From Bacteroidales bacterium (GTDB taxonomy: Bacteria; Bacteroidota; Bacteroidia; Bacteroidales; UBA1715): a stretch of DNA of 51,696 bases. The notes under the pieces were generated by a model, which saw nothing but the letters and a program-made list of their open reading frames with translations, had not been told where the DNA came from and ran no database searches. The stretch covers positions 1 through 51,696 of the forward strand of contig JAGCOW010000005.1 of the NCBI GenBank assembly GCA_017642535.1, in the 5' to 3' direction. Made by a program: the position numbers and the translations under genes. Positions 44,461 to 51,696 of the stretch are shown piece after piece (the stretch's first letter is position 1; every line of letters starts with the position of its first letter).

Positions 44461-45018
44461 TTATGTTAAGAACCTTTTTACTCTTTGAGCAAGTGTTGGT
44501 GAATTATATGTCGGAACAATTTGATTGACAAGTTTTTTGTTGAGTGGACGCAAATTGTCAAAATAGCACTGACCGGCACTTAAATAGAGCATATCCAGAA
44601 AAGCCCGTTCCGGCGTGGCAATTGCGACATTGTCACGTTGTTCAATCCCGAGCATGTTTGTCCAAATCATTGGATTTATTTGGCGAAAAACGTATAGGCG
44701 ATTATCAACTTCAATAGTGCGATTCTGATAACTCACACACGTAATATCCGACGAGAACTGGAAGGTTACCCCAGCACGTGAAAGTACGTACTCCAAAGAT
44801 ATATATGCTGGTTTGAGAAGTGCACACGCCATCTCCAGCTCGTTGTAGTTTTTCTTGGTATAAATTCCTTTGCGAGGATTGACAATGGAACCTTTTTTCG
44901 CATAGTAATTAAGCGAACGTCGTAAAGATTCGCGACTTACATTGTCATTAAGCATCGCCAATCCTTGCATTGTAAACACAGTCCTCGGACTTGATAATAT
45001 AACATTCATTGCCTCCAT
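44461..45018 (-). CDS. abiEi: AbiEi-family transcriptional antitoxin (type IV TA)
   Basis: 185 residues from the ATG at 45018 (a TTG 6 bases earlier and an ATG at 45009 are alternatives). N-terminal winged helix: TVFTMQGLAMLNDNVSRESLRRSLNYYAKKGSIVNPRKGIYTKKNYNE, the typical AbiEi DNA-binding domain, then the C-terminal domain with YISLEYVLSRAG, TCVSYQNRTIEVDNRLYVFRQI and ATPERAFLDMLYL, which blocks toxicity in known systems. AbiEi represses its own promoter by binding inverted repeats; such a repeat is at 45021-45059. Confidence 0.92.
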   Translation of the reverse strand: MEAMNVILSSPRTVFTMQGLAMLNDNVSRESLRRSLNYYAKKGSIVNPRKGIYTKKNYNELEMACALLKPAYISLEYVLSRAGVTFQFSSDITCVSYQNRTIEVDNRLYVFRQINPMIWTNMLGIEQRDNVAIATPERAFLDMLYLSAGQCYFDNLRPLNKKLVNQIVPTYNSPTLAQRVKRFLT

Positions 45019-45020
45019 TC

Positions 45021-45066
45021 GCAAGCTAAAAACTACATTTTTTTGTACTTTCAGCTTGCAAATATA
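45021..45066 (-). promoter_or_regulatory. abiE promoter with inverted-repeat operator
   Basis: The minus strand reads TATATTTGC at 45066-45058 (-7 element). Immediately downstream, over the expected start of transcription and the leader, an imperfect inverted repeat of about 15 bases joins GCAAGCTAAAAACTAC (45021-45036) to GTACTTTCAGCTTGC (45045-45059). Known AbiEi proteins bind such repeats at their own promoter. Confidence 0.75.
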
Positions 45067-45228
45067 TTCTAAAAATAATTATATCCAAACTTCCGAAAAC
45101 TATTATTTGAAACCTTTCTAAATAATTTTGCTTAATGTTTACAACAACGAAACCAATTAACGCGGTGATACGTAGCATTTGTTACCAACATTTCTGGTCA
45201 AAAATTCATCGAACTCACGTTAAAATTA

Positions 45229-45236
45229 TATCTTTG
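45229..45236 (+). promoter_or_regulatory. Promoter -7 motif of the DUF2723 gene
   Basis: TATCTTTG followed by C, 15 bases before the ATG at 45252. Confidence 0.6.
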
Positions 45237-45251
45237 CAAAAATTTTAATTC

Positions 45252-48200
45252 ATGGAGAAAAAATATAGTCTTTTCAATAACCTCTTCGGGTTTATATCGT
45301 TTATCGGTGCGTCAATAGTGTATTTATTGACGATTGAACCGACGGTAAGTCTCTGGGATTGTGGCGAATTTATTGCCACGGCAGGGAAATTGGAAATCGG
45401 TCACCCGCCCGGGGCACCGTTTTTCTTGCTTTTAGGTAGATTTTTCGCCCTGTTCGCATCGACTCCCGAACAAGTTGCGGCGTGCGTGAACACAATGACG
45501 GCATTGTGCAGTGGTGCCACAATTATGTTCTTATTCTGGACAATCACCCACTTGGCAAAGAAATTTTTCGCAAGCTCGGAATTGTCTCTTTCCAACATTA
45601 TAGTAATCATCAGTACAGGTCTTATTGGTGCAGGAGCATACACATTCACCGACACATTCTGGTTCTCGGCCGTTGAAGGTGAAGTATATGGAATGTCGTC
45701 ATTGCTTACGGCAGTGGTGTTCTGGGCAATTCTGAAATGGGAAGACCATTTCGACGAACCAGGCAGCGACCGTTGGATAATCCTGATAGCATACATTATG
45801 GGGCTTTCCATCGGCGTTCACTTGCTGAACTTGCTTACTATCACATCAATTGTGTTCGTATATTATTTCAAGAAATACAAACCTACGGTAAAGGGCATCA
45901 TCCTTACTGGTTTGCTTTCGTTCGTGCTGATTGCATTTATGATGTGGGGAATTATAGCCGGTTCGGTTGATGTGGCTTCGTCGTTTGAACTTTTCTGCGT
46001 GAATACGCTTGGTATGCCGTATCAGTCGGGCTTGATTATGTGGCTGATTATTCTCACATTGGCTTTTGTGGCAGGAATCATCATTACGAAACTCGACAAC
46101 ATCAACAAATGGTGGAAAATCGGTATCGTTACGTTCATAGCAATGCTTCTGGGCATTCCTACGCTAACCGACAGCGTTTTTGTATGGATACTTATCTATG
46201 CAGGAATCATTGGCGGATTGTATTACATTGTTGGCAAGAACAAATACGTTATGAATACCATAGTTAACGTATTGATGGTGATTATGATAGGATATTCATC
46301 ATATGCTATGATAATCATTCGTTCAAACGCCGACACGCCAATGAACGAAAATGCTCCGAAAGACGCATTCTCGCTGCTTTCGTACCTAAACCGCGAGCAA
46401 TATGGTTCCACGCCGATTTTGTACGGACCGTATTATAATGCTGCGCCAAAATGGAAACCCGACGGTAGTGCCGAAATAAAGGAGAAATGGACGTACACTC
46501 CTCGCAACGGAAAATACGAGAAAGTGAGCAATGGTATTGAATACGTATGGAATCCAGATATGTGTACGATTTTCCCACGTATGTACAGTAGAGAATCCCA
46601 CCACGTTCGTGGCTACAAGGACTGGGCAGGCATAAAAGACGGTGTGAATACTCGCAAAGTTCACTACGAGAGGGAGAATAAGACGTACCAAGTTCCTACA
46701 TTCGGGCAGAATCTCCGTTATTTCTTCTCTTATCAAATTGGTCACATGTATATGCGATACTTCATGTGGAACTTCTGTGGCCGTCAGAACGACATTCAAG
46801 GACACGGAGGAATTCAAAATGGTAACTGGATTACGGGTATCAACGCTATCGACAAGCATTTGGTGGGCGACCAGACCTACATTTCCGAAAAGGCGAAAAA
46901 TGCTCCTTCGAGAAACGTATATTATATGCTGCCGTTCATACTTGGTTTGATTGGTTTCATTTATCACATGTCGAAACGTAACGCCGATTGTTTTGTCATC
47001 ATTCTGTTGTTCTTTATGACCGGCTTGGCAATCATCGTATATCTGAACCAAAAGCCATACGAACCGAGAGAGCGTGACTACGCATACGCAGGGTCGTTCT
47101 ACGCATATTGCATTTGGATTGGATTGAGTGTGTTGGCAATTTTCGACGTGGTTAAAGAAGCACTGAAAAAATACGCCAAAGCAGGCACTGTGGCAGGAAT
47201 TTTAGTGGCACTTTTGCTCACTCTCCCCGCTCCCGTACTTTTGGCTACGCAGAACTGGGACGACCACGACCGTTCTGGCCGATGGACGGCACACGATTTT
47301 GCTTACAACTATCTCCAAAGTTGCGACCCGAATTCGCTGATAGTGACGGCGGGCGACAACGATACCTTCCCGCTTTGGTACATTCAGGAGGTTGAGGGCG
47401 TGCGTACCGATGTACGTGTACTTTGTACTCCGTTGTTGGCAACCGACTGGTATGCTCAGCAAATGAAGCATCGTGCATACGAATCGGCTCCGCTTCCGAT
47501 GAAATTGACCGAAGCACAAGTAGGTAAAGGAATCCGCGATATGGTTCCCGTACGCGTGTTCGACAAGGTGAAGGAAAACTACGTGGACATTCACGAAGCA
47601 ATGGAAGTTGTTCGCGATGACAACATGAAAATTGACTATTACGGCGACAAATACAATTTCTTCCCGTCAAAAATGTTGAAATTCAAAGTTGACAAGAAAC
47701 TTGCCCTTGAAAACAATGCCATTGCGGCACAAGATTCGGCACAAATTGAAGACGAGATTCGTTTCACGTTGAAAGAAAACAACATTTACAAGAACAAACT
47801 TGTAATCTACGACTGTTTGGACGGTTGGAAGTGGGATCGCCCATTGTATTTCACAAGTCAGTCGTCGGCCGAAGATGTTGGCTTGGAAAATTATTTACGC
47901 TACGACGGTTTCGCATTCAAATTTGTTCCTGTCAAGAACGACGATCCACGTGTTCCGTACATCGACACTGATGTGTTGTACGACAAGTTGATGAACGTAT
48001 ATCAGTGGAAGAGTATGGGCGAAAAAGGCGTGTATATGGACCATTTCCACGAACGCACGACACGAGTGATTGGCATACGTCAGATGTTCAACTCGCTTGC
48101 GTTCGAACTCATTGCAGAACACAAGGTTGACTCTGCGAAACAAGTTCTCAATAAACTTTGTGAGATTATGCCCGATTGGCAGTTTGCATACAATGATGAG

Positions 48201-48512
48201 TCAATCATTACGACTGCTTACGCATTTTATCTTGCAAATGATTTCGAGGCTGGAAATCGCGAACTTCGCATTTATGCCGAAAATCTGATTGACGAAATAG
48301 AGTGGTATAACTCGTTGGAAAGTCAGCAAGAGTTCTACAATCAAGTTTACAACGACAAGATTGACAATATGCGAATCGTGTTACGCATTTATCAGGCAGC
48401 ATTGCAACACAACCAGAAAGAGTTCTGCGACGAGCTTGAACTTCGCTGGAAAGACGTTGACGCATACTCGCTCCGTGAATATATGCTCGCACGGCAAGGA
48501 ATGGATAAATAG
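45252..48512 (+). CDS. DUF2723 (PMT-like, GT117) multi-pass membrane protein
   Basis: 1086 residues. The N-terminal half has about ten to twelve membrane helices and opens with the family motif EPTVSLWDCGEFIATAGKLEIGHPPGAPFF, in which the Asp/Glu pair lies in the first outside loop as in protein O-mannosyltransferases. A soluble periplasmic part follows, with YEPRERDYAYAGSFYAYCIW and TAGDNDTFPLWYIQEVEGVRTDV, and a C-terminal helical (TPR-like) end. Probably a lipid-linked-sugar glycosyltransferase acting on exported proteins or surface glycans; sugar and target unknown. Monocistronic. Confidence 0.93.
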   Translation: MEKKYSLFNNLFGFISFIGASIVYLLTIEPTVSLWDCGEFIATAGKLEIGHPPGAPFFLLLGRFFALFASTPEQVAACVNTMTALCSGATIMFLFWTITHLAKKFFASSELSLSNIIVIISTGLIGAGAYTFTDTFWFSAVEGEVYGMSSLLTAVVFWAILKWEDHFDEPGSDRWIILIAYIMGLSIGVHLLNLLTITSIVFVYYFKKYKPTVKGIILTGLLSFVLIAFMMWGIIAGSVDVASSFELFCVNTLGMPYQSGLIMWLIILTLAFVAGIIITKLDNINKWWKIGIVTFIAMLLGIPTLTDSVFVWILIYAGIIGGLYYIVGKNKYVMNTIVNVLMVIMIGYSSYAMIIIRSNADTPMNENAPKDAFSLLSYLNREQYGSTPILYGPYYNAAPKWKPDGSAEIKEKWTYTPRNGKYEKVSNGIEYVWNPDMCTIFPRMYSRESHHVRGYKDWAGIKDGVNTRKVHYERENKTYQVPTFGQNLRYFFSYQIGHMYMRYFMWNFCGRQNDIQGHGGIQNGNWITGINAIDKHLVGDQTYISEKAKNAPSRNVYYMLPFILGLIGFIYHMSKRNADCFVIILLFFMTGLAIIVYLNQKPYEPRERDYAYAGSFYAYCIWIGLSVLAIFDVVKEALKKYAKAGTVAGILVALLLTLPAPVLLATQNWDDHDRSGRWTAHDFAYNYLQSCDPNSLIVTAGDNDTFPLWYIQEVEGVRTDVRVLCTPLLATDWYAQQMKHRAYESAPLPMKLTEAQVGKGIRDMVPVRVFDKVKENYVDIHEAMEVVRDDNMKIDYYGDKYNFFPSKMLKFKVDKKLALENNAIAAQDSAQIEDEIRFTLKENNIYKNKLVIYDCLDGWKWDRPLYFTSQSSAEDVGLENYLRYDGFAFKFVPVKNDDPRVPYIDTDVLYDKLMNVYQWKSMGEKGVYMDHFHERTTRVIGIRQMFNSLAFELIAEHKVDSAKQVLNKLCEIMPDWQFAYNDESIITTAYAFYLANDFEAGNRELRIYAENLIDEIEWYNSLESQQEFYNQVYNDKIDNMRIVLRIYQAALQHNQKEFCDELELRWKDVDAYSLREYMLARQGMDK

Positions 48513-48566
48513 TTGAGAGTTGAGAGTTGAATGTTGAGAGTTGGTAGGGACGCAATGTTTGCGTAC
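48511..48566. repeat. GAGAGTTGA tract followed by a type C REP-like palindrome
   Basis: About four units of the type GAGAGTTGA (48511-48541), then GTAGGGACGCAATG and TTTGCGTAC (48544-48566). The same palindrome occurs in reverse at 39667-39689, where an A/T repeat tract is also adjacent. Confidence 0.7.
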
Positions 48567-48610
48567 AAGTATATTTAAATCTTAAAGAGTATATTTTATT
48601 TAAAAAAATG

Positions 48611-48618
48611 TATATTTG
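48611..48618 (+). promoter_or_regulatory. Promoter -7 motif of the acidic lipoprotein gene
   Basis: TATATTTG, 25 bases before the ATG at 48644. Confidence 0.6.
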
Positions 48619-48643
48619 TCGGACAAACTAAATATTTAATGAT

Positions 48644-49954
48644 ATGAAAAGAATTTTTAGATTTTCAGCAATTGCACTTTGTGCATGTCTTTCGTTCACA
48701 GCATGTAAGAAAGACAAAGGTGACGAAAACAATGAACCAAAACTATCGGAAAAAACGGTAGAACAGAACAAGGCAGACATTCAACAAGCTGGTATAGACT
48801 TGTCAAAAGAACTTGATGCAATGAAAGACGGAAAGGCATTCAACGCACTTCTTCAGTTGGCAAATCTTGAAAAGAACGGCGAATTGAAAAGCTATGTATT
48901 GAAATCAACTGACGTTGACGCAAGATTGAAAGGTTTCAATGAATCTGAGGAATTGGACGAATTGGCAAAAACAATTGAAGAAATGTCGGGTGAATATGAA
49001 TGGGATGCTACAAAGGGTGAGTTTTCCAAAAAAGAAGGACAAGCCAATAAGGTAGTTTACAAATTCCCTTACGACAAGACTTCTACAAACAACAACTGCG
49101 AAGTTGTCGCTACTGTTGGTTATGCAAGCAACGTAAAGAATATGCCTGCAAACGTTAACTGCTCTTTGAAGATTAACGGAACAGAATGTTTGAATCTTTC
49201 TTATGTAGGTACATTCTCAAACGAAGGTTATCCAAATTCAATTACAGAAACAATGACGGTTGACGACTACTCATTGAGTACAAACTACACTCGTTCAAAT
49301 TCAAATCTTTCAGTTAGCATTTCATTCTTACACGGAACAAAAATGTTGTTGAACGTAAGCAATACAATTGAAGGTAACTTGACTGACGAAAACTTCGACA
49401 AACTTATGGCCGACTTCTCTCGTGACGATGACGAGGTTGACGGTGCAGATGTAGAAACTGACGATGCAACAGATTACGATTTATATACAAACGTTCTTTC
49501 AAAAATCACGTTCTCTACACAAGTAATGAACTTCAAATTCGTAGGTTCTGCATCTACAAAAGGTTTAGCAGAAATCGCAAAGAAAACGGAAGGTCAAGAA
49601 CCTGTAACACAAGCAGAAATGCAAAGCTTGGTTGATGCAGCAAACAATGCTATAGACTGCTACGTATTGAATGTTGACGAAAATGCAAAAATCGCAATGA
49701 TAAAATTGTTCGTTGTAAAAGACGAACATGCTGAAACAGCTGAAAGCTACGAAACAGAACCAATGTTGGTATTCCCAGATGAATCAAAGATGACATTTGA
49801 AGATTACTTCAAAACTGGTTTCGACAAAGTAGGCGAAGCTTTTGAAAACATGGCTAAGGATTTCCAAGAATCATTGGAACAATATGGTTTGACTGGCGAT
49901 GATGACGATGAACCAATTATTGACGATGGCACGGTTGCTGGTGACGATTTTTAA
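48644..49954 (+). CDS. Acidic lipoprotein of unknown function
   Basis: 436 residues with lipobox SFTAC (Cys21), then KKDKGDENNEPK. A helical stretch (about 35-130) is followed by a beta-rich middle (about 140-230, many Asn/Ser/Thr), an acidic segment (DDDEVDGADVETDDATDYD), another helical part and an acidic tail (GDDDDEPIIDDGTVAGDDF). No family recognised. The codon choice is biased, and it has its own promoter and a REP-type terminator at 49980-50015, so it is probably monocistronic and well expressed. Confidence 0.8.
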   Translation: MKRIFRFSAIALCACLSFTACKKDKGDENNEPKLSEKTVEQNKADIQQAGIDLSKELDAMKDGKAFNALLQLANLEKNGELKSYVLKSTDVDARLKGFNESEELDELAKTIEEMSGEYEWDATKGEFSKKEGQANKVVYKFPYDKTSTNNNCEVVATVGYASNVKNMPANVNCSLKINGTECLNLSYVGTFSNEGYPNSITETMTVDDYSLSTNYTRSNSNLSVSISFLHGTKMLLNVSNTIEGNLTDENFDKLMADFSRDDDEVDGADVETDDATDYDLYTNVLSKITFSTQVMNFKFVGSASTKGLAEIAKKTEGQEPVTQAEMQSLVDAANNAIDCYVLNVDENAKIAMIKLFVVKDEHAETAESYETEPMLVFPDESKMTFEDYFKTGFDKVGEAFENMAKDFQESLEQYGLTGDDDDEPIIDDGTVAGDDF

Positions 49955-49979
49955 TAATTGACAATACAATCAAGAATCC

Positions 49980-50015
49980 GTAGGGCTGTCACATTGTGAC
50001 AGCCCTATTTTTTTT
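49980..50015 (+). terminator. Type B REP palindrome serving as terminator
   Basis: GTAGGGCTGTCACA / TTGTGACAGCCCTA, nearly perfect, followed by eight T residues, 26 bases after the lipoprotein stop. It has the form of an intrinsic terminator built from a REP. Confidence 0.85.
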
Positions 50016-50016
50016 A

Positions 50017-50049
50017 GTAGAGACGAACCAAAACTTTTGAGGTCTCTAC
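50017..50049. repeat. REP-like palindrome, type A with long centre
   Basis: GTAGAGACG and GGTCTCTAC arms around a 15-base centre (AACCAAAACTTTTGA). It adjoins the type B copy directly. Confidence 0.75.
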
Positions 50050-50072
50050 AGAAATCTCCGTGACGTGTAATT

Positions 50073-50095
50073 GTAGGGACGCGACGTCTCACTAC
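50073..50095. repeat. REP-like palindrome, decayed
   Basis: GTAGGGACG, CGACGTCTC, ACTAC: recognisable ends with a disturbed stem. Confidence 0.5.
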
Positions 50096-50245
50096 AACAC
50101 CCCATGCCCACCCTGTGTATATTTTACACCACCATGGTGTTTTTCCCCCTCATTTATTTGTGTTATCTCAGTAGAGTCAAATAATATTTCAAAAATTTCG
50201 TCGTATTTTTGTGTAGAAAATTTATAACCAATAAAAATCAAAAAG

Positions 50246-50276
50246 TTGCTTAACTTGTAAACTTTTTATATATTTG
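50246..50276 (+). promoter_or_regulatory. Promoter of the higBA-like operon, giving a leaderless transcript
   Basis: TTG at 50246-50248, 20 bases, then TATATTTG at 50269-50276. The ATG is at 50282, only 5 bases after the -7 box, so transcription should begin at or next to the start codon. Confidence 0.65.
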
Positions 50277-50281
50277 CAGAA

Positions 50282-50620
50282 ATGGAAAGAGAGATAAAAA
50301 CCTATGGTGGTTATTTTGAGTCGTTTATGGAAACACTTGACGAGAGTACGCAGGAGAAAATACAGTATGGTCTGCTTTTACTCAAGACACAAGAACGTCT
50401 GTCTACGAAATTTATAAAAGCTATCCGCAATGGTTTGTTTGAACTTCGTACGGAATGGAATAGCAATATTTATCGTGTATTTTTCATTTTTGACGAAGGG
50501 AACATTGTTGTGCTGTTTAACGGATTCCAGAAGAAGACACAAAAGACACCGAACAAAGAAATAAAATTGGCATTACAAATAAAGGAGGCGTATTATGCAG
50601 ACAAACAATCACAAAATTGA
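50282..50620 (+). CDS. higB: HigB/RelE-family (phage Gp49-like) toxin
   Basis: 112 residues. The pattern of the HigB-like mRNA interferases is present: YFESFMETLDESTQEKIQYGLLLLKTQERL, then FIKAIRNGLFELRTEWNSNIYRVFFIFDEGNIVVLFNGFQKKTQKTPNKEIKLALQIKEAYY (basic helix, ELR and R.FF strands, F.KK..KTP). Members cut mRNA on the ribosome. The gene order is toxin first, as in hig loci, and the end overlaps the antitoxin start by 26 bases. The first Met is needed to keep the first strand, although it is almost on top of the promoter. Confidence 0.92.
   Translation: MEREIKTYGGYFESFMETLDESTQEKIQYGLLLLKTQERLSTKFIKAIRNGLFELRTEWNSNIYRVFFIFDEGNIVVLFNGFQKKTQKTPNKEIKLALQIKEAYYADKQSQN
50583..50588 (+). promoter_or_regulatory. 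Shine-Dalgarno site of the antitoxin gene
   Basis: AAAGGAGG (core AGGAGG at 50583-50588) lies 6 bases before the ATG at 50595, inside the toxin gene. Such strong sites are unusual in Bacteroidota and would give the antitoxin independent translation. Confidence 0.65.
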
Positions 50621-50897
50621 AAATTACGATTTGGTGCTTGATGCAAAATTTGGCAAAAAGGGCACTGCCTCGCGTGCTGAGGCGGAAGAACGTGCGTATG
50701 CGTTCTTCACGGGACAGATGATAGAAGATGTTCGTAAAAACGCCCATCTCACGCAGCAAGAACTTGCTGAACGGATAGGCACGAACAAATCCTACATTTC
50801 GCGTATGGAACACGGACTGATTGACCCCAAGGTTTCAACCCTGTATCGAATTGCTTCGGCTTTGGGTATGACTATTGAATTGAAACCGATAGTGTAG
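50595..50897 (+). CDS. higA: HigA-like antitoxin, XRE-family DNA-binding
   Basis: 100 residues. The helix-turn-helix is MIEDVRKNAHLTQQELAERIGTNKSYISRMEHGLIDPKVSTLYRIASALG (about 42-92), the XRE form found in HigA. The N-terminal half (about 1-40) is polar and probably contacts the toxin. The start overlaps the toxin gene by 26 bases. The TAG stop (50895-50897) is provided by bases 2-4 of a REP palindrome (50894-50921), so the last residues may have been altered when that element arrived. Confidence 0.92.
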   Translation: MQTNNHKIENYDLVLDAKFGKKGTASRAEAEERAYAFFTGQMIEDVRKNAHLTQQELAERIGTNKSYISRMEHGLIDPKVSTLYRIASALGMTIELKPIV

Positions 50898-50921
50898 AGA
50901 CGTAGCGCGCTACGTCTCTAC
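50894..50921. repeat. REP-like palindrome, type A, perfect, at the higA stop
   Basis: The arms GTAGAGACG/CGTCTCTAC around TAGCGCGCTA. Its TAG is the higA stop codon. Confidence 0.92.
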
Positions 50922-50982
50922 AACAACCGATCACGAATTTTGAAGGAACACGATACGTTTGCATAATTCCGTGACAAAAATC

Positions 50983-51010
50983 GTAGAGACGTGCCATGGC
51001 GCGTCTCTAC
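50983..51010. repeat. REP-like palindrome, type A, at the RAYT stop
   Basis: The same arms around TGCCATGGCG with one T/G position. On the minus strand its end gives the TAG stop (51009-51007) of the RAYT gene. Confidence 0.92.
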
Positions 51011-51594
51011 AGCGAATCGTGGTATTTGTCAGATTCCCATTGTGCCACATTGTTTTGAATGTACGTGGCAATACGATTCAATTCATCGGTATTGCGAACA
51101 ATGTGGTCGTGAAACCGTGTTTGCCAGGCGAATGGAATTGCGTGGTCGTTGGCGAAACGGGTAACGGATTGTTTTATACCACGGATAACAACAGGCAATG
51201 TATTTCGTTTAGGGGATTTTGATGACATATACTCGTTTTTGCCGTTTTCTGTAGAGACGTTGCGCGCAACGTCTCTACGGTCATCGTGAACATCATCTGT
51301 GTCGTAATTCCTAATAATTACAATTGCATGAATATGATTAGGCATCACAACCCATAACGGAATTTCTGCGTATGGGTAATGAATTTTTGCATTTTTAATT
51401 TGTTGTTGTGCATATCCCCCTATTCCCGACAACACCATTTTCGGTTCACCATTGCCGTCTGTTACAATTTCACCAAAACAATGTTCCCGATTTTGGGTGC
51501 AAATTGTGACGAAATACGTGCCTGCGTTATAATTGTGCCATGTGGCACGTGCAGACGGAATACGAAATCTGTTTCTGAATTTTTCGTTTACCAT
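51007..51594 (-). CDS. REP-associated tyrosine transposase (RAYT, Y1/HUH family)
   Basis: 195 residues of the IS200-like Y1 transposase fold. Features in order: TWHNYNAGTYFVTICTQNREHCFG (first strand), the HUH motif in WVVMPNHIHAIVII (His87, His89), a variable linker (about 96-130), IRGIKQSVTRFAN, FAWQTRFHDHIVRN, and ATYIQNN, where Tyr178 sits at the place of the catalytic Tyr of E. coli TnpA-REP. All catalytic residues are present, so it may be active. Residues about 106-115 (RRDVARNVST) are encoded by a REP palindrome in frame (51251-51278). The stop codon also lies in a REP. Expected role: cutting and moving single-stranded REP hairpins. Confidence 0.92.
   Translation of the reverse strand: MVNEKFRNRFRIPSARATWHNYNAGTYFVTICTQNREHCFGEIVTDGNGEPKMVLSGIGGYAQQQIKNAKIHYPYAEIPLWVVMPNHIHAIVIIRNYDTDDVHDDRRDVARNVSTENGKNEYMSSKSPKRNTLPVVIRGIKQSVTRFANDHAIPFAWQTRFHDHIVRNTDELNRIATYIQNNVAQWESDKYHDSL
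51251..51278. repeat. REP-like palindrome inside the RAYT coding sequence
   Basis: Perfect: arms GTAGAGACG/CGTCTCTAC around TTGCGCGCAA. It has no stop codon in the RAYT frame and falls in the linker between the HUH core and the Tyr helix. Confidence 0.92.
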
Positions 51595-51667
51595 GATTGT
51601 TTGTGTTAATGTTGGGGCAAATATACGTTTTTTGTTTTATACAACCACAATCCGTTATGTCTATTCT

Positions 51668-51695
51668 GTAGAGACGTAGCGCGATACGTCTCTAC
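51668..51695. repeat. REP-like palindrome, type A, upstream of RAYT
   Basis: The arms GTAGAGACG/CGTCTCTAC around TAGCGCGATA (one mismatch). It lies 73 bases before the RAYT ATG at the window end. Confidence 0.9.
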
Positions 51696-51696
51696 A

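Larger units (their letters stand above)
49955..50281. other. Intergenic region with three REP-like palindromes and the higB promoter
   Basis: 327 bases: a type B palindrome with terminator form (49980-50015), a type A copy with a lengthened centre (50017-50049), a decayed copy (50073-50095), and the higB promoter (50246-50276). No gene seen. Confidence 0.8.
50983..51695 (-). mobile_element. RAYT locus flanked by REP palindromes
   Basis: A REP palindrome on each side (50983-51010 and 51668-51695) encloses one HUH/Y1 transposase gene with a third palindrome inside it. No terminal repeats of an ordinary insertion sequence were seen, which fits a REP-associated, not self-copying, transposase. 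Confidence 0.8.

Overview
The window is a chromosomal segment from a member of the Bacteroidota, most likely the order Bacteroidales. Evidence: many genes are preceded by the Bacteroidota -7 promoter motif TAnnTTTG, often with an upstream TTG; two proteins carry C-terminal type IX secretion sorting domains; there is a TonB-dependent receptor paired with a DUF4249 lipoprotein, a fused SecDF, a SiaC (DUF1987) protein and an InlB-type (Listeria-Bacteroides) repeat protein. Two secreted beta-glucanases, one of the circularly permuted type known from Fibrobacter, suggest a plant-fibre gut or rumen habitat; this is an inference. No rRNA, tRNA, CRISPR or prophage was seen.

Layout. 1-1.2 kb: 3' end of an InlB-repeat surface protein with a carbohydrate-binding-like module nested in one repeat. 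1.3-4.3 kb: gltX and a FadL-type porin. 4.7-12 kb: permuted GH16 lichenase lipoprotein, CDF metal transporter, a siaC-lgt-lgt operon, and a GH8 endoglucanase exported by type IX secretion. 12-17 kb: a tightly packed minus-strand envelope operon (polyprenyl diphosphate synthase, LolD-like ATPase, M23 peptidase, dxr, rseP). 17.1-24.1 kb: yraN, a three-gene secreted/surface operon of unknown role, and a probably highly expressed secreted protein. 24.3-34.1 kb: housekeeping genes (map, mltG, nadA, yebC, purU, aspS and others). 34.1-39.6 kb: TonB receptor/DUF4249 pair, two small exported proteins, and a GNAT-type acetyltransferase preceded by a 49-codon ORF. 39.9-49.9 kb: secDF, ispD, an AbiE type IV toxin-antitoxin pair with an inverted-repeat operator, a DUF2723 membrane protein and an acidic lipoprotein. 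50.2-51.7 kb: a HigBA-like pair and a REP-associated tyrosine transposase (RAYT).

The thread through the window is a family of about twenty 23-33 bp palindromes. The main type has arms GTAGAGACG and CGTCTCTAC around a variable centre that is itself palindromic. They lie almost only between genes and become dense near the RAYT at the right end, which has a copy on each side and a third copy read in frame inside its coding sequence. Copies also supply the stop codons of the RAYT and of higA, and some look recruited as transcription terminators. This is a REP/RAYT system in a Bacteroidota genome and is the most interesting content here. Next in interest are the permuted lichenase, the nested carbohydrate-binding module, the GNAT/mini-ORF pair and the tandem lgt genes.
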